Of a DNA stretch of 5,335 nt, positions 5,297-5,335 are shown piece after piece (the stretch's first letter is position 1; each line of letters opens with the position of its first letter). The notes under the pieces were generated by a model. The model ran no database searches, was not told the DNA's origin, and worked only from the letters and a program-made list of their open reading frames with translations. The DNA is taken from contig CAZKTO010000102.1 of the NCBI GenBank assembly GCA_964555685.1, positions 1-5,335 on the forward strand, in the 5' to 3' direction. Position numbers and translations under genes: made by a program. Source of the DNA: CAZKTO01 sp964555685. Lineage in GTDB: Bacteria; Chloroflexota; Dehalococcoidia; SHYB01.

Positions 5297-5335
5297 GCTC
5301 CGGAGGCGTTTGCCTCGGAAGCACGTTACACGACA

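Overview
This GC-rich window (by eye roughly two-thirds G+C or more) carries five intact bacterial protein genes packed tightly in two convergent groups. The organism looks like a high-GC, probably uncultured bacterium. Nothing here fixes the phylum: Chloroflexota, Methylomirabilota/Rokubacteria and similar lineages are all possible. No RNA gene, CRISPR array, transposase or phage gene is visible.

Left group, plus strand: a zinc-type medium-chain dehydrogenase (155-1096), followed 30 nt later by a glyoxalase-fold (VOC) protein (1127-1651) with its own strong ribosome binding site. They look like a two-gene transcription unit of unknown substrate. The dehydrogenase keeps the catalytic zinc ligands and the Rossmann motif but lacks the structural-zinc lobe. 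The VOC protein ends in a strongly basic tail.

Right group, minus strand, read right to left: a CNNM/CorC-type membrane protein with DUF21, two CBS repeats and a CorC_HlyC domain (5110-3860), then a DUF2344 protein (3858-3187) separated from it by one nucleotide, then tilS (3083-1605), the tRNA-Ile lysidine synthetase. A good sigma70-type promoter with an extended -10 (5197-5168) precedes the membrane-protein gene. The tilS 3' end overlaps the VOC gene tail to tail by 47 bp, with no intrinsic terminator visible between them.

The noncoding gaps hold the more unusual features. The gap between the DUF2344 gene and tilS (3084-3186) is largely a REP-like element containing a 14-bp perfect stem, and the tilS start codon and Shine-Dalgarno lie at its edge. 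The region upstream of the membrane-protein gene has a 22-bp perfect hairpin followed by two smaller ones. All three larger noncoding gaps (1-154, 3084-3186, 5111-5335) contain a near-identical palindromic 14-mer, CCGACGC(G/A)(T/C)CGGGG. The genes themselves are ordinary housekeeping and metabolic families, and I see no convincing new multi-gene system.
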